The translations under genes and the position numbers were made by a program. 64,000 bases of DNA from Phytohabitans rumicis (GTDB lineage Bacteria; Actinomycetota; Actinomycetes; Mycobacteriales; Micromonosporaceae), in the NCBI RefSeq assembly GCF_011764445.1, contig NZ_BLPG01000001.1, positions 9,539,316-9,603,315 on the forward strand, read 5' to 3'. Below the pieces are notes generated by a model. That model ran no database searches. It was given only the letters and a program-made list of their open reading frames with translations, and was not told the origin of the DNA. How positions within the stretch are numbered: position 1 is the first letter of the stretch; every line of letters begins with the position of its first letter. Of this stretch, positions 7,608 to 16,995 are shown one piece after another.

Positions 7608-9282
7608 ACAGTGGCTCACCGGCGCGGCGGAACCGGGCCTTCGCCGGCTGCGGCTGGCCGCCGGCTGCCAGCTGCTGGAGACGATCTTCACCGTCGTGCA
7701 GTGGACGGGGTTGGCGTGGGTCGCGCGCGACGTGCTCCGCGGCGGGCGACCGAGCGGGCTCGGACTGGGTGTCCTGCTCGCCGGAGGGCTGCTCGCGGCC
7801 GGGGCGGCGTGGAGCGCGACACGCTGGCAGGCGGCTGGACGCCGCCGGATCGCCCACGCCATCCGGCGGCGCCTTGTGGCGGCCGTGCTGCCCACCGGGC
7901 AGCGGCGCGCCGAACCGGACCCGGCAACGGCCGCGCTCGCGGCCGTCGAATTGACCGACGACATCGCCGACCACCACGCCCAGACCATTCCCCAACGGCT
8001 GTCCGCACCCGCCTGCATGGCCGTCATCCTCCTGACCACCGCGGCCGTACAGTGGCCGGCCGCGGTGATCCTGCTCCTGGCGAGCCTGCTCGTCCCGCTG
8101 AACATGCGACTGGCCGGCCTGCTCGCCAAGGAAGGCGCGGACGAGCGGGCAGCCGCCACCACCCATTTGGCCGCCGTCGTCCTCGACAGCTTCCGCGGCC
8201 TGCCCACCCTGCGCGGCATCGGGGCACTGACCCGACGGCGCACCGAACTCGCCCACACCGCCGCCGACCTGAACACCACCACCATGGCGGTCGTACGGCG
8301 GGCGCTGCTGTCCGCAGCGGTGATGGAGGTCGTGGTCACCTTCTGCATCGCGGCCAATGCGACGTACATCGGGCTGTCCCTGCTCGGCTACGTCCGGCTG
8401 GACCTCGCACCCGGGATGACCCTGTTCCGCGGCCTGCTCACGCTGCTGCTGTGCCCGCTGTACTTCCAACCGATGCGCGCCGCCGCCACCGGATACCACA
8501 GCCGGCAGCGGGCCCTGTCAGCCGTACCGGTGATCAGCGGTCTGCTCGAGGCAGCCGAAGCGGGGACCGAACCGGTGCGGTACCAGCGCGAACGACCTGC
8601 ACCCGTCGGAGCGGTCACCGTCGTCCTCGACGACCTCTGGTTCCGCTATCCCGGCGTCGAAGCGCCGGTCCTGCACGACGTGAACCTGACCGTCCACACA
8701 GGATCATGGACGGTCGTGGCCGGACCGTCCGGCGCCGGCAAGACCACGCTGCTGTCCCTGATCGCCGGGACTCGCCCGCCGAGCCGGGGAACAGTGCGGT
8801 GGCTCACCCCCGGCGGATCGTCGCCGCCGCGGCTGGGCACCTGCGCCTGGATCGGTCAGCAGACGGTGCTGCTGCCCGGCACCGTCGCCGACAACATCCG
8901 CGTCGCGCGGCCGGGCGCCGGCCGGGCCGAGATCAACCGGGCGGTCGCCGCGGCCGGGCTGGACGACGTCGTCGCCCGGCTGCCACAAGGACTGGACACG
9001 CCGCTAGGGGAAGGCGGTTTCGGACTGTCCACAGGGGAGGCGCGACGGGTCGCGATCGCCCGCGCGTACCTCAGCGGCGCCGGGCTCTGGATCCTCGACG
9101 AGCCGACCGCGCACCTCGACCCCGAGACGGAGGCAAGGGTCATCGCCGCGCTGCGCCGCGCAACCCGTCGCCGTACCGTCATCGTGGCAACGCACTCGGC
9201 GGCCCTGGCCCACACCGCGGACCTGTTGCTCGAGCTCGCCGATGGGTCCGTCCATCCGGTGCGGGAGGCGACGCGGGTATGA
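7597..9282 (+). CDS. cydD: Heterodimeric ABC exporter subunit CydD
   Basis: CydDC exports thiols needed for bd-oxidase assembly. Residues 1-310 hold about six TM helices. The C-terminal ATPase has Walker [10 protein letters not shown], signature LSTGEARR (S for the usual G), Walker [14 protein letters not shown] and a switch histidine (VATHS). ATG 7597 lies within the end of the upstream small gene; a GTG three bases earlier is possible. The stop overlaps cydC as ATGA. Confidence 0.93.
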   Translation: MTAEQWLTGAAEPGLRRLRLAAGCQLLETIFTVVQWTGLAWVARDVLRGGRPSGLGLGVLLAGGLLAAGAAWSATRWQAAGRRRIAHAIRRRLVAAVLPTGQRRAEPDPATAALAAVELTDDIADHHAQTIPQRLSAPACMAVILLTTAAVQWPAAVILLLASLLVPLNMRLAGLLAKEGADERAAATTHLAAVVLDSFRGLPTLRGIGALTRRRTELAHTAADLNTTTMAVVRRALLSAAVMEVVVTFCIAANATYIGLSLLGYVRLDLAPGMTLFRGLLTLLLCPLYFQPMRAAATGYHSRQRALSAVPVISGLLEAAEAGTEPVRYQRERPAPVGAVTVVLDDLWFRYPGVEAPVLHDVNLTVHTGSWTVVAGPSGAGKTTLLSLIAGTRPPSRGTVRWLTPGGSSPPRLGTCAWIGQQTVLLPGTVADNIRVARPGAGRAEINRAVAAAGLDDVVARLPQGLDTPLGEGGFGLSTGEARRVAIARAYLSGAGLWILDEPTAHLDPETEARVIAALRRATRRRTVIVATHSAALAHTADLLLELADGSVHPVREATRV

Positions 9283-10829
9283 AGACCAGCGCCCTCGCCG
9301 CTGCCGGACTGGCCCTCGCCGTCCTGGCCGAGGCGTGCTCGATCGGGCTCCTCGCGCTCTCCGGATGGTTCATCGCCGCATCGGCCGTTGCCGGAGCCGC
9401 CGGATACAGCGCCTTCTCCTACCTGGCCCCCAGCGGCGGCGTACGCGCGTTCGCGGTGGGCCGGATCGCGGCGAACTACGCCAACCGCGTCGTCCTGCAC
9501 GCCGCGGCGCTGCGCCGGATCAGCACCGCCCGAATCGCCTTCTACGACCGCGCTGCCGGATCCGGTGCGACCGCCTGGTCCGGCCAATCCCTCGACCGGG
9601 TCATGTCCGACGCCGACACCACCGGCATGGCGCTCATCCAAGCCGCCGCACCCGCGGTCTGCGCCGCGACGATGACCGCGGGTGGTTGCCTCGCGATCGT
9701 GCTCGCCGGCTACCCGCCCGTGGCCGTGGTTCTCGCCGTGACGGCAACCGTCCACGCCGGACTCGCCGCCGCCGCGGCGTACCGGACCGACGACGCGGCC
9801 CGAACCCGGAGCCTGCTGCGCACCGAACTGGTCACCGCTACCGGCGCCTGGACCGAGATGGCGTCGCTGGGCGCCGCCGGCCTACTCGCCGACCGCACCC
9901 TGCGGCGCCTGGCCACCTTCGAGAGCCAGCAGAACCGGCATGCGGTGGCGGCCGCCCGCCTCGCCGCCAGCGCCCGCGCCGTCACCGCCACCGCCATGCC
10001 GCTCGCCCTCGTGCTCGCCGCACGGAGCGGCGCCACCGTCGCGGCGCTGGCCTTCGTCGCGCTGCTCGCCACCGGCGTGCTGGCCAACGGCGAACGCCTG
10101 CTGCCCGCCGCCATCACCTGGACCCAGGCCCGGCAAGCCAGGAAACGCCTCGCGTCGATCGGCGAAGAAGGGCCGGCCAGACCGCCGGCAGCGGCAACCT
10201 TCCGTACCTCGTTCGACCTCCGCGGCCTGACCGTATCCGGATACCGCCTGCCCGAGACACCGACGCGGGCGGCGCGCCAGATCCGGTTCACCGTCACCGC
10301 CGGCCAAACCCTGGTCGTGACCGGCGCGTCCGGCAGCGGCAAGACCACGCTGCTCACCAGCGTCGCCGCCGCCCTACAGCGGCAACCGTCAGCCGGAGTG
10401 GTCACCGCCGTACTGGCCGACGACTACCTGTTCACCGGCACGGTCGCCAGCAACATCCGGCTGGCCCATCCCGCCGCGACCGACGCCGACATCACGGACC
10501 TGCTCACCGACACGGCATTGGACCGCGCCCGGCTCGATCCGCAGACCAGCACCGGAGTAGGCGGACGCGGCCTATCCGGAGGCGAACAGCGTCGCCTGCA
10601 CATCGCCCGCGCCCTCGCCACCCAACCCGACGTGCTCCTCATCGACGAACCAACCACCGGCCTCGACCCCGCAACCGCCGAACACCTCCTCACCGGGATA
10701 CGCCGCCGCCTTCCCCACGTGGTACTCGTCATGGCCATCCACGACACACCCGGCGCCCGGCCCGGGGAAACCCCGGACTCCACCTGGTCGAGACTGTCGC
10801 TGGACCAGATCCAACTGGGCGACAGCTGA
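9279..10829 (+). CDS. cydC: Heterodimeric ABC exporter subunit CydC
   Basis: The 516-residue partner of CydD. It has an N-terminal TM domain starting [28 protein letters not shown] and an ATPase with Walker [10 protein letters not shown], signature LSGGEQRR, and Walker [20 protein letters not shown] lies 10 bases before ATG 9279, which overlaps the cydD TGA. As the last gene it completes the cydAB-small protein-cydDC operon. The D-loop is followed by AIHDTP, where histidine is kept at the H-loop position. Confidence 0.93.
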   Translation: MKTSALAAAGLALAVLAEACSIGLLALSGWFIAASAVAGAAGYSAFSYLAPSGGVRAFAVGRIAANYANRVVLHAAALRRISTARIAFYDRAAGSGATAWSGQSLDRVMSDADTTGMALIQAAAPAVCAATMTAGGCLAIVLAGYPPVAVVLAVTATVHAGLAAAAAYRTDDAARTRSLLRTELVTATGAWTEMASLGAAGLLADRTLRRLATFESQQNRHAVAAARLAASARAVTATAMPLALVLAARSGATVAALAFVALLATGVLANGERLLPAAITWTQARQARKRLASIGEEGPARPPAAATFRTSFDLRGLTVSGYRLPETPTRAARQIRFTVTAGQTLVVTGASGSGKTTLLTSVAAALQRQPSAGVVTAVLADDYLFTGTVASNIRLAHPAATDADITDLLTDTALDRARLDPQTSTGVGGRGLSGGEQRRLHIARALATQPDVLLIDEPTTGLDPATAEHLLTGIRRRLPHVVLVMAIHDTPGARPGETPDSTWSRLSLDQIQLGDS

Positions 10830-10978
10830 CAGCAAAATCCGGTTCGCCCGCCGGGCCGGTGCCCGTCCGAGCGGTGGTGCGGTCCAGCGACCGGGTCGCG
10901 GCGATCTACGGTTCAGACTCGCGGCGAAGGGCTGAATGGTTGATCCGGATGTGCCGGGCCGCGTCGTAGTCTGCGCGT

Positions 10979-12223
10979 GTGTCCAATGAGGAGTCCGGCA
11001 CACCGGCGCGGCGGTGGCGGGTCTGGCTGGGGCTGGGGTTGGCTCTGATCGCCGCGCTGCCGGCGTGTGGTGAGCGGGGCGTGCAACCGCCGGTGGTCGC
11101 TCGTTCCAAGTCGGCGGCCGAGCTGCGGGCCGCCGGCCTGGACAGTTTGCCCAGGCGGATCCAGGCGGCGTTGACGGAGCAGGCTGCGGCCCTGATCGCC
11201 GGCGACGAGCGCGGGTTCCTTGCCGCTGCCGAACCGGGCTCGCCGGCCGTTGCGGTGCTGCGGCAGCAGTTCCACTCGCTGCGCGCGTTGAAGGTCGCCA
11301 TCTGGGTGCCCGAGATCACCGAAGAGCCCGAACAGGACGCCGGCGAGTTGAAGGTCGGCGTGACGGTCAACCACTGCTTTGTCGTTGCGGCCTGCGAGCC
11401 GGCACCCGCGCTTTTCGAGACCCGATGGGTCGACCGCGACGGCACGGTGCGGATCGTGGCGGTGCAGGCGTCGCAGCGGGGTGGACCCCGGCCGTGGGAG
11501 GTCAGCGCGCTGCGGGCCGCGGTGGGGCAGCGTACGGTCGTCGCGACGACGCCCGCGCAGCGGGGCCAGCTCACCGTCCTGTCGCGCGAGGCCGAGAAGG
11601 CGGCGGCCGTCGCTGACAAGTACGCGGTCGGCGGTACGAAACCGGAGCGGTATCTGATCTTCTACGCCGGCGACGCTGAGTGGAAGCGCTGGTACGGCGG
11701 CGCCCCGTCGGCGTGGGCCGCCGGTTTCGCCGCCCCGACCGGCATGGGGCCGCACCATGTCGTGATCAAGGCCAAGGGTCTGCATGCCACCGTGCTCGAT
11801 GACGTTCTGAGGCACGAGATGACGCACGTGTCGTCGCTGCCTTTCGACGGCGGGTACACCCAGTCCAAATGGTGGCTTGTGGAGGGCATCGCCGAGCACG
11901 CCAGCCTGGCCGGACAACCGCTGGGCCGGTACAACGATCTGCCCGCGGTCCGCAAGCTCGTCCAGGGCGGGTGGAAGGGGCCGCTCCCGGAGAGCGCGCC
12001 GCCTGCCAAGGCCACCCGGGATCAGGCCGGCGGCGCGTACGGCGTCAGCCTTCTGGCCGTGCACCGTCTGGTCGAACGGTTCGGCATGGCGAAGATGCTC
12101 GCGTTCTTCAAAGCGGCCGTCCACGACGACAAGGCCCTCGAATCGGCGTCGATGGAACAGTTCGGCCAGCCCTGGAAGGCCGTACACGCGGATTGTGTCT
12201 CGTACGTGCGGAATTTCCGCTGA
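10979..12223 (+). CDS. Secreted lipoprotein with HExxH metallopeptidase domain
   Basis: A 414-residue protein from GTG 10979. A positively charged start, a hydrophobic helix and LPACG form a lipobox, so it should be anchored outside the membrane. The first half resembles a NTF2-like accumulation domain. The C-terminal half contains HEMTH near residue 280 and VEGIAEHAS about 30 residues later, which supply the two histidines and glutamate of a gluzincin zinc site (peptidase MA-like). The substrate is unknown. It faces the minus-strand MFS gene 3 bases away, so the two are convergent. Confidence 0.8.
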   Translation: MSNEESGTPARRWRVWLGLGLALIAALPACGERGVQPPVVARSKSAAELRAAGLDSLPRRIQAALTEQAAALIAGDERGFLAAAEPGSPAVAVLRQQFHSLRALKVAIWVPEITEEPEQDAGELKVGVTVNHCFVVAACEPAPALFETRWVDRDGTVRIVAVQASQRGGPRPWEVSALRAAVGQRTVVATTPAQRGQLTVLSREAEKAAAVADKYAVGGTKPERYLIFYAGDAEWKRWYGGAPSAWAAGFAAPTGMGPHHVVIKAKGLHATVLDDVLRHEMTHVSSLPFDGGYTQSKWWLVEGIAEHASLAGQPLGRYNDLPAVRKLVQGGWKGPLPESAPPAKATRDQAGGAYGVSLLAVHRLVERFGMAKMLAFFKAAVHDDKALESASMEQFGQPWKAVHADCVSYVRNFR

Positions 12224-12226
12224 ATC

Positions 12227-13513
12227 TCAAGGAATAGCTGACGAGTTGGCGCCAGGACCAGGGTGGTTGAAGGCCAGAACGGCGAGCGCGATCAGCATCC
12301 ACGCGGTGAGGTAGCCGAACGCCGCCGTTGCAGACACGGCAGTCCACAGGATGCCGGCGACGGCGCTGGCAGCGAGGTTGCCTGCCGCTTGGATGGTGGC
12401 GAGCAGTCCGAACGCCGACCCGCGCAGGTGAGCGGGTGCGAGCGCGGCGACGGCGGAGTGTTGCGCGGTTTCGACGCAGCCGATGGCCAGGCCGGCGGCG
12501 ATGAACGCCAGGGCCAGCACGGGCAGGTTGTCTCCGGCGGCGGCGAAGCCGGCGTATGCGGCGGCGAACAGCGCCACCCCGGCGGTGAGCACCCGCACCG
12601 GTCCGGTGGGTCCGAACCGGTCGGCGAGGCGGCCGGCGGGCAGCGACGCGGCGGTGGCTGCGACGTTGTAGCCGGCGTAGAGGACGAGCGCGACAACGGT
12701 CGCCGCGTCGGTGCCTCGACCAGGGGTGAGCAGTTCGGTGGCGCGCAGGATGAGCAGCGTCGCCGCGACGTTGCCGACCTCGAACGCGGCGACAGCGGCC
12801 AGGAGCCGGCCGAGCTGACCATGCAGCACGGGGCGGACGCGGATGCGTAGCGGTACCCGGTCGCGCTGCTCGGCGCGGGGGGCGTGGTGGATGGCGTAGA
12901 CGATCGCGGCAGCGGCGAGCAGACCGGGGATGACGGACAGGCCGATCGCCCAGCGGGTGCCGACGGCGGCGACCAGGCCGAGGGCGAGCAGCGGGCCGAA
13001 GATCGCGCCCAGGTTGTCCATCATCCGCTCGAACCCGTACGCCCGGCCGTAGGCGGAGGGGTGGACCACGTCGGCGAGCAGGGCGTTACGGGCGGGTACC
13101 CGCAGCCCTCGAGTAGCCCAGGCTCCGGCGCGCAGAACGCCTACCTGCCACACCTGCGTCGCGGCGCCGGTGAGCGAGGCGAGCACGGCGGTGGTGGTGT
13201 ACCCGCCGACCGCGACGCGGCGGCGCCGGCCCGGGTCGTCGGCGATAGCGCCGCCGACGAAGCGGGCGCCGCCGGCAAGCGCGTCGGAGACGCCCTCGAT
13301 GACGCCAAGGGCGGCGGCGGGTGCGCCGAGGGTGGAGGTGAGCAGGCTGGGCAGCAGGGCGGTGGGCACCTCGTGACCGACGTCGGCGAGCAGGCTGGCG
13401 CTGCCGATCCCGGCGACGCCGCGCGTCAGCCAGGAGCCGCCGCTCGCGGGCTCGGCCGCGGCGGTGGGCTCATCCTGCGGTGTGGCGGTCACGGTGAGCA
13501 ATCTGCCAACCAT
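12227..13513 (-). CDS. MFS transporter
   Basis: A 428-residue, roughly 12-TM major facilitator. The loop 2-3 region reads GGAIADDPGRRRRVAVGGY, and a second GRLADRFGPTGPVRVL motif lies at the middle of the second half. The family resembles metal/drug exporters annotated near MerR regulators. It overlaps the broken MerR-like gene upstream by 44 bases, so its original regulator may have been that protein. The substrate is not determinable from sequence. Confidence 0.88.
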   Translation of the reverse strand: MVGRLLTVTATPQDEPTAAAEPASGGSWLTRGVAGIGSASLLADVGHEVPTALLPSLLTSTLGAPAAALGVIEGVSDALAGGARFVGGAIADDPGRRRRVAVGGYTTTAVLASLTGAATQVWQVGVLRAGAWATRGLRVPARNALLADVVHPSAYGRAYGFERMMDNLGAIFGPLLALGLVAAVGTRWAIGLSVIPGLLAAAAIVYAIHHAPRAEQRDRVPLRIRVRPVLHGQLGRLLAAVAAFEVGNVAATLLILRATELLTPGRGTDAATVVALVLYAGYNVAATAASLPAGRLADRFGPTGPVRVLTAGVALFAAAYAGFAAAGDNLPVLALAFIAAGLAIGCVETAQHSAVAALAPAHLRGSAFGLLATIQAAGNLAASAVAGILWTAVSATAAFGYLTAWMLIALAVLAFNHPGPGANSSAIP

Positions 13514-13808
13514 CAGCCGACTGAGCGGCGAAGCGGCAGTGTCCGGTGCGGCATTCCTGGATCGTGGTGGTGATCAGCCGGCGGGTGCGGCGCAGTTCGG
13601 CGATCTTGGTGTCGATGCGGTCGAGGGCGCTTTCGAGTCGCCACTGTTCGCTGTCGCAGGTGGCGGTGCCGGTGTCGTGGGCGTGCAGCATCTCGATGAT
13701 CTCGTCGAGGGTGAAGCCGAGGTTTTGCAGCATGCGGGCCATCCGGATCGGCGCGGCGGTGTGGGGCCAGCCGGAGCCGTTCGGTCCAGGACGGGTCATT
13801 GATGTCAA
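13470..13808 (-). pseudogene. MerR-family regulator lacking its DNA-binding N-terminus
   Basis: From about 13780 the frame encodes the MerR dimerisation helix region (MLQNLGFTLDEIIEML), a cysteine at the metal-site position (TATCDSEQW), the coiled coil RIDTKIAELRRTRRL, and CRTGHCRF, as in heavy-metal MerR proteins. The winged-helix half that should precede it (about 60 residues) is absent. Instead the frame begins with a non-homologous PGPNGSGWPH segment. I read this as a truncated gene joined to unrelated DNA near 13780. Confidence 0.65.
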
Positions 13809-14007
13809 TGTCGTGACCGCCGCCGATCAGGGTGATGCCGGCGGCGACCGGCAGGTCTTCCAGGTGCGTGGCGAACAGATGGTCGCCGTCACCGATTTGC
13901 ACGACGATGCGGTCCGTGATGTGCCGCTCGTCGCGCACGTCGGGCGTGAACACGATCGTGCTGCGCAGGGCAGGCCCGTTGACGCGATAGGCGACCACCC
14001 CGTCCAC
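13790..14007 (-). CDS. Hypothetical protein fragment upstream of broken MerR
   Basis: GTG 14007 opens a coding-looking frame (VVAYRVNGPALRS, VRDERHITDRIVVQIGDGD, FATHLEDLPVAAGITLIGG) that loses coding character at about 13790, close to where the MerR C-terminus begins in another frame. I do not recognise the family. It may be the 3' remnant of a gene cut by the rearrangement that removed the MerR HTH. The formal stop is at 13513, but the last 90 codons are a shadow of the MerR frame. Confidence 0.35.
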
Positions 14008-14073
14008 TTCGCCGCCGCCGCCGATGAGCCGTGCCTGCTGGCGGTGCCGGCGCCGAGTCCTTCGGCTGCTTGT

Positions 14074-14108
14074 GAAGCGTCCGGGTCGGTGGGGTCCCCG
14101 GACGCTTC
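14074..14108 (-). terminator. Hairpin terminator of the secreted propeller gene
   Basis: GAAGCGTCCGGG (14074-14085) pairs perfectly with CCCGGACGCTTC (14097-14108) across an 11-base loop. It begins 14 bases beyond the stop at 14122. There is no T-run, as is common for actinobacterial terminators. Confidence 0.8.
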
Positions 14109-14121
14109 AACCAGCCCCGGC

Positions 14122-15042
14122 CTACGGGCAGGCGACCATGCTGCCCACCGGGCTGGTGCTGACCGTCGCCCAGCCGCCGCCGTCGAACGCCTCATAGAGG
14201 AACACCCGGGAGAAGGTGGCGTCCTCCGCGAACACCGCGTTGTTGGTGACTGTCGCGCTTCGGATGCCACCCGGCGGCTGCCCGAGGTCCTCCCAGGCGC
14301 CCGGAGTGCCCAGGTACCGGAAGAGGTTGCCGTTGGTCTTGAGCGTCGCGAACAATCCGTGCCCGCCACCGTAGATGGCCCACGCCCCACCGCCGATGTT
14401 GGTCCAGGCGGTGCCGGAGCCGTTGTACTGGAAGATTCCGGTACGGTCCGGGTTGAGGCCGTACAGCGCCGTGTTGGTGACGGCGAAGGAGTAGCCCGGT
14501 CCGCCGACCACCGACCAGGAACTGCCCGAGCCGGAGTACCGGTAGATGTCGCCGGCACTCGATTGCCGGGCGAACAGGCCGTAGTTGCCGGTGTACATGG
14601 TCCGGAACTGTCCGCTGATCGTGGTCCAACTGCTGCCCGACCCGTTGTACCGGCGCACCGTCTTCTGGGTGGGCGACGGGCCTAGCAGCAGGTAGAGGGC
14701 TGTGTCGGTCGTCTGATAGTCCCACGCCGCAGGGAGCCCTGGACGGGCGACCATCGTCCAGGTGGACGACGTCGGCCGCTTGAGCCAGGCTTCAGGCACG
14801 CTCGGGTTTACGGCCACCACGCCATACCCACCGCCGCCGTACACCGTCGCGGTGGCCGTGGTGCGGATCTGGGTGAAGCCCGATCCGCCCAGGTTGAATC
14901 GGGCAACCCCGCCGGTCGAGGGCACCACGCACAGCGTCGGGGCCGGCACCGCCTGCGCCGGCGTCGCGTGCACCGCGACCACCACTGTGCTGAGCACAGT
15001 TGCTGTCACCAGGCCCGAGAGGACTGTTCTCGTCGTCGACAT
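14122..15042 (-). CDS. Secreted beta-propeller/tectonin-like repeat protein
   Basis: A 306-residue exported protein. ATG 15042 has GGAGG six bases upstream and starts a signal peptide (TVLSGLVTATVLSTVVVAVHA, cleaved near AQA). The mature part repeats a 45-50-residue unit with the pattern YNGSGSSWTTI...YGLF and YNGSGTAWTNIGGG...YGGGHGLFA, five to six times, as in tectonin/tachylectin-like propellers that bind carbohydrates. Function beyond likely glycan binding is not known. It is monocistronic and followed by a strong hairpin. Confidence 0.75.
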   Translation of the reverse strand: MSTTRTVLSGLVTATVLSTVVVAVHATPAQAVPAPTLCVVPSTGGVARFNLGGSGFTQIRTTATATVYGGGGYGVVAVNPSVPEAWLKRPTSSTWTMVARPGLPAAWDYQTTDTALYLLLGPSPTQKTVRRYNGSGSSWTTISGQFRTMYTGNYGLFARQSSAGDIYRYSGSGSSWSVVGGPGYSFAVTNTALYGLNPDRTGIFQYNGSGTAWTNIGGGAWAIYGGGHGLFATLKTNGNLFRYLGTPGAWEDLGQPPGGIRSATVTNNAVFAEDATFSRVFLYEAFDGGGWATVSTSPVGSMVACP

Positions 15043-15135
15043 GCCCACCTCCGTGTTGGTGTCGGAAACCCCCGAATGCGGCAGGGGAAGCCGCATGCCT
15101 AAGGGAAGACCGGACTGCCGAGTTACAGTGTGCAC

Positions 15136-15420
15136 CGGGAGTTCGACTGCTGGGCACCCTCCGCGGCCCGAAAGGACTGCCCGAAAACGCCCCGTCGGCG
15201 GTCAGCGGCCCGGCTCCGATCGTGGGTTTGCCGGCGGCGGTCGGGCGTTGGCGGGTGTGATGAGGTGCATCGGTAGTTGCCCACCCACGTGCGTAGTGGT
15301 GGGCACTGGTGGATCATGACAGTGTGCGTCGGCGCGCCGCTGCGACTGGCACATCTGGCGTGAACTGGGAAACGCGGTTCTTATTCCGCCACGTACGGTC
15401 CACCAGAGAAACGGCAGGTC
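15136..15420. other. Non-coding stretch, possible small transcript
   Basis: There is no convincing reading frame on either strand between the secreted-protein promoter region and the T-tailed hairpin at 15421. The only notable context is that a plus-strand terminator follows without any upstream plus-strand gene. Confidence 0.4.
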
Positions 15421-15456
15421 AGCGGCGGCTCCCCTCAATAAGGGAAGCCGCTTTTT
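15421..15456 (+). terminator. T-tailed hairpin (plus strand)
   Basis: AGCGGC...CTCCC pairs with GGGAAGCCGCT around a CTCAATA-containing loop, with two bulged bases, and is followed directly by TTTTT. This is one of the few classic intrinsic terminators in the window. It has no protein gene to terminate on this strand. Confidence 0.6.
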
Positions 15457-15527
15457 GATGTTGTGGGGCGGCCCTGGAGAATCTCGGGACATGATCTCTG
15501 AGGTTGGACGGCTGGTGGTCTCCGTAG

Positions 15528-15656
15528 AGCCACCACGCCGTGGAATGCGGCATCAACCGCCTCAAACGCAACCTTGCCGTCGCCACCCGATTCGACCAAC
15601 TCGCCGTGCGCTACCAAGCCACCATTCACATCGCCGCGATCAACGAGTGGCTGTGA
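15528..15656 (+). mobile_element. 3' remnant of an IS5-family (DDE) transposase
   Basis: The 42 codons before TGA 15654-15656 read [27 protein letters not shown] and end AAINEWL. This is the characteristic C-terminus of IS5/IS112-type DDE transposases, including the catalytic glutamate region (VECGINRLK). The frame is closed upstream by a TAG at 15525, so only about the last tenth survives. No terminal inverted repeat was identified. Confidence 0.8.
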
Positions 15657-15740
15657 CCGAGTTTGATACAGGCCCTAGCGCCGTTCCGGCCAGCTCGCTG
15701 ACCACTTTCCCTGCGATGCAACCGTGGTTACATTGGGGGT

Positions 15741-16088
15741 ATGGAACGAACCGTGGTATTCGTGTGCGCGCACGGCGCGGGCAAGAGCCGGGTGGCGGCG
15801 GCGTGGTTCAACGCGGCCGCGCCGGCGGGCTGGCGTGCGGCGTCCGCCGGGCTGGAGCCGCAGGACGCGGTCAGCCCGTACGCTGCCGGGCTGCTCGGCG
15901 ACGCCGCGGGATGGCTTGACACGTCGGCGCCGCAGGCGTTGGCACAGGTGGGCGGTGACCTGCTGGTCGGGATCGACTGCGAGGTGCCCACCGCGCGCCG
16001 CTGGCGGCTGGACGCGCAATGGCCTGACGCCGCGGCCGGCACGCAGCTACGGGCCATGACCGCGGCACTGGTTGAGGAACTGTCCTGA
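15741..16088 (+). CDS. Low-MW phosphatase-like protein with altered P-loop, first gene of chromate operon
   Basis: A 115-residue protein with the LMW-phosphatase fold start (VVFVCAHGAGKSRVAAAWFN). The canonical CX5R loop reads C-A-H-G-A-G-K, so the phosphate-binding arginine is lysine and catalysis as a phosphatase or arsenate reductase is doubtful. It ends in TGATG with the ChrB N-domain gene, tying it to chromate resistance. It could bind an oxyanion as a sensor or accessory protein; that is inference. Confidence 0.75.
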   Translation: MERTVVFVCAHGAGKSRVAAAWFNAAAPAGWRAASAGLEPQDAVSPYAAGLLGDAAGWLDTSAPQALAQVGGDLLVGIDCEVPTARRWRLDAQWPDAAAGTQLRAMTAALVEELS

Positions 16089-16567
16089 TGAGTACGGGGG
16101 AGTGGGTGCTGCTGTCGTACCGGGTGCCGCGGGAGCCGTCGACGCCGCGGATCGCGATCTGGCGCAACCTCAAACGGCTCGGGGTCGCGCAGCTCGGCGA
16201 CGGCCTGGTCGGGCTGCCCGCGGACGCGCGTACCCGCGAGTCTTTGGAGTGGGTGGCCGACGACGTGCTCGCCGCAGGTGGGTCGGCGAGCGTGTGGCTG
16301 GCCCGGCCGGCGTCGGCGGCGCAGGAGCGTGACCTGGCCGGGCAGATGGCTGCCGCCCGCGCGAGCGAGTACGAGAAGGTGACCGCGCAGGCGCAGGCGG
16401 CCGGGGCGTTGACCGGCAGGGACCGGGATGCGGCGGTGCGGCGGCTGCGGGCCGAGCTGCACCGCATCCGGCGGCGGGACTTCTTCCCGCCCCCGCAGCG
16501 GGAGATCGCCCAGCAGGCGATCCGAGATCTGGCCACCGGTGCGCCGGTGATTGGGGCTGTGTCGTGA
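16088..16567 (+). CDS. chrB: Chromate resistance protein, ChrB N-terminal domain
   Basis: A 159-residue protein matching the N-terminal domain of ChrB (WVLLSYRVPREPSTPRIAIWRNLKRLGVAQLGDGLVGLP, later EYEKV). ChrB proteins act as chromate-responsive regulators or accessory factors. In many bacteria this is fused to the C-terminal domain; here the two are separate genes overlapping by GTGA. It follows the phosphatase-like gene with a TGATG overlap. Confidence 0.85.
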   Translation: MSTGEWVLLSYRVPREPSTPRIAIWRNLKRLGVAQLGDGLVGLPADARTRESLEWVADDVLAAGGSASVWLARPASAAQERDLAGQMAAARASEYEKVTAQAQAAGALTGRDRDAAVRRLRAELHRIRRRDFFPPPQREIAQQAIRDLATGAPVIGAVS

Positions 16568-16995
16568 GGTGGGCGACCCGGGCTGGGGTGCACATCGACC
16601 GGGCCGCGTGCGCGTGGCTGATCCGCCGGCACATAGACCCGCGGGCGCGGTTCGTGTTCGTCGCCGATCCGGCCGAGGTCCCGGCGGACGCGACGCCGTT
16701 CGACATGCGCGGCGTTGACCTGTCCCACCACGGCGCGGACTGCACGTTCGAGACGATCCTGCGCCGGTACGAGGTGGCTGACCCGGTGTTGTGGAAGCTC
16801 GCCGAAATCGTCCACGAGGCGGACCTGGACGACGGGCGGTTCGACGCGCCGGAAGCCGCCGGGCTGGACGTGGTCCTGCGTGGACTGTCGATGGTCCGCG
16901 ACGACCACGAGGTGCTGGAGCTGACCGGGCCGCTGTTCGACGGCCTGTACGAGTACCACCGCCGGGCCACGCTGTTGGGCCGGGAGCCGGCATGA
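16564..16995 (+). CDS. Chromate resistance protein, ChrB C-terminal domain
   Basis: A 143-residue protein from GTG 16564 with the ChrB C-domain signatures HIDRAACAWLIRRHIDP, FDMRGVDLSHHGADCTFET, and IVHEADLDDGRF. It contains several conserved histidine and aspartate residues that could bind metal. It overlaps both neighbours by 4 bases (GTGA upstream, ATGA into chrA), so stoichiometric expression with the ChrB N-domain protein is expected. Confidence 0.87.
   Translation: MRWATRAGVHIDRAACAWLIRRHIDPRARFVFVADPAEVPADATPFDMRGVDLSHHGADCTFETILRRYEVADPVLWKLAEIVHEADLDDGRFDAPEAAGLDVVLRGLSMVRDDHEVLELTGPLFDGLYEYHRRATLLGREPA

Noticed and set aside
7597-9282. CydD signature LSTGEA as evidence of inactivation
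   Set aside because: The serine-glycine core and Walker motifs are intact, and substitutions at this position are tolerated in one half of heterodimeric exporters.
7611-10829. A 1072-residue open frame covering cydD and cydC
   Set aside because: The part before 9279 is arginine/proline-rich shadow of cydD. CydC starts at ATG 9279 with a ribosome site and family N-terminus.
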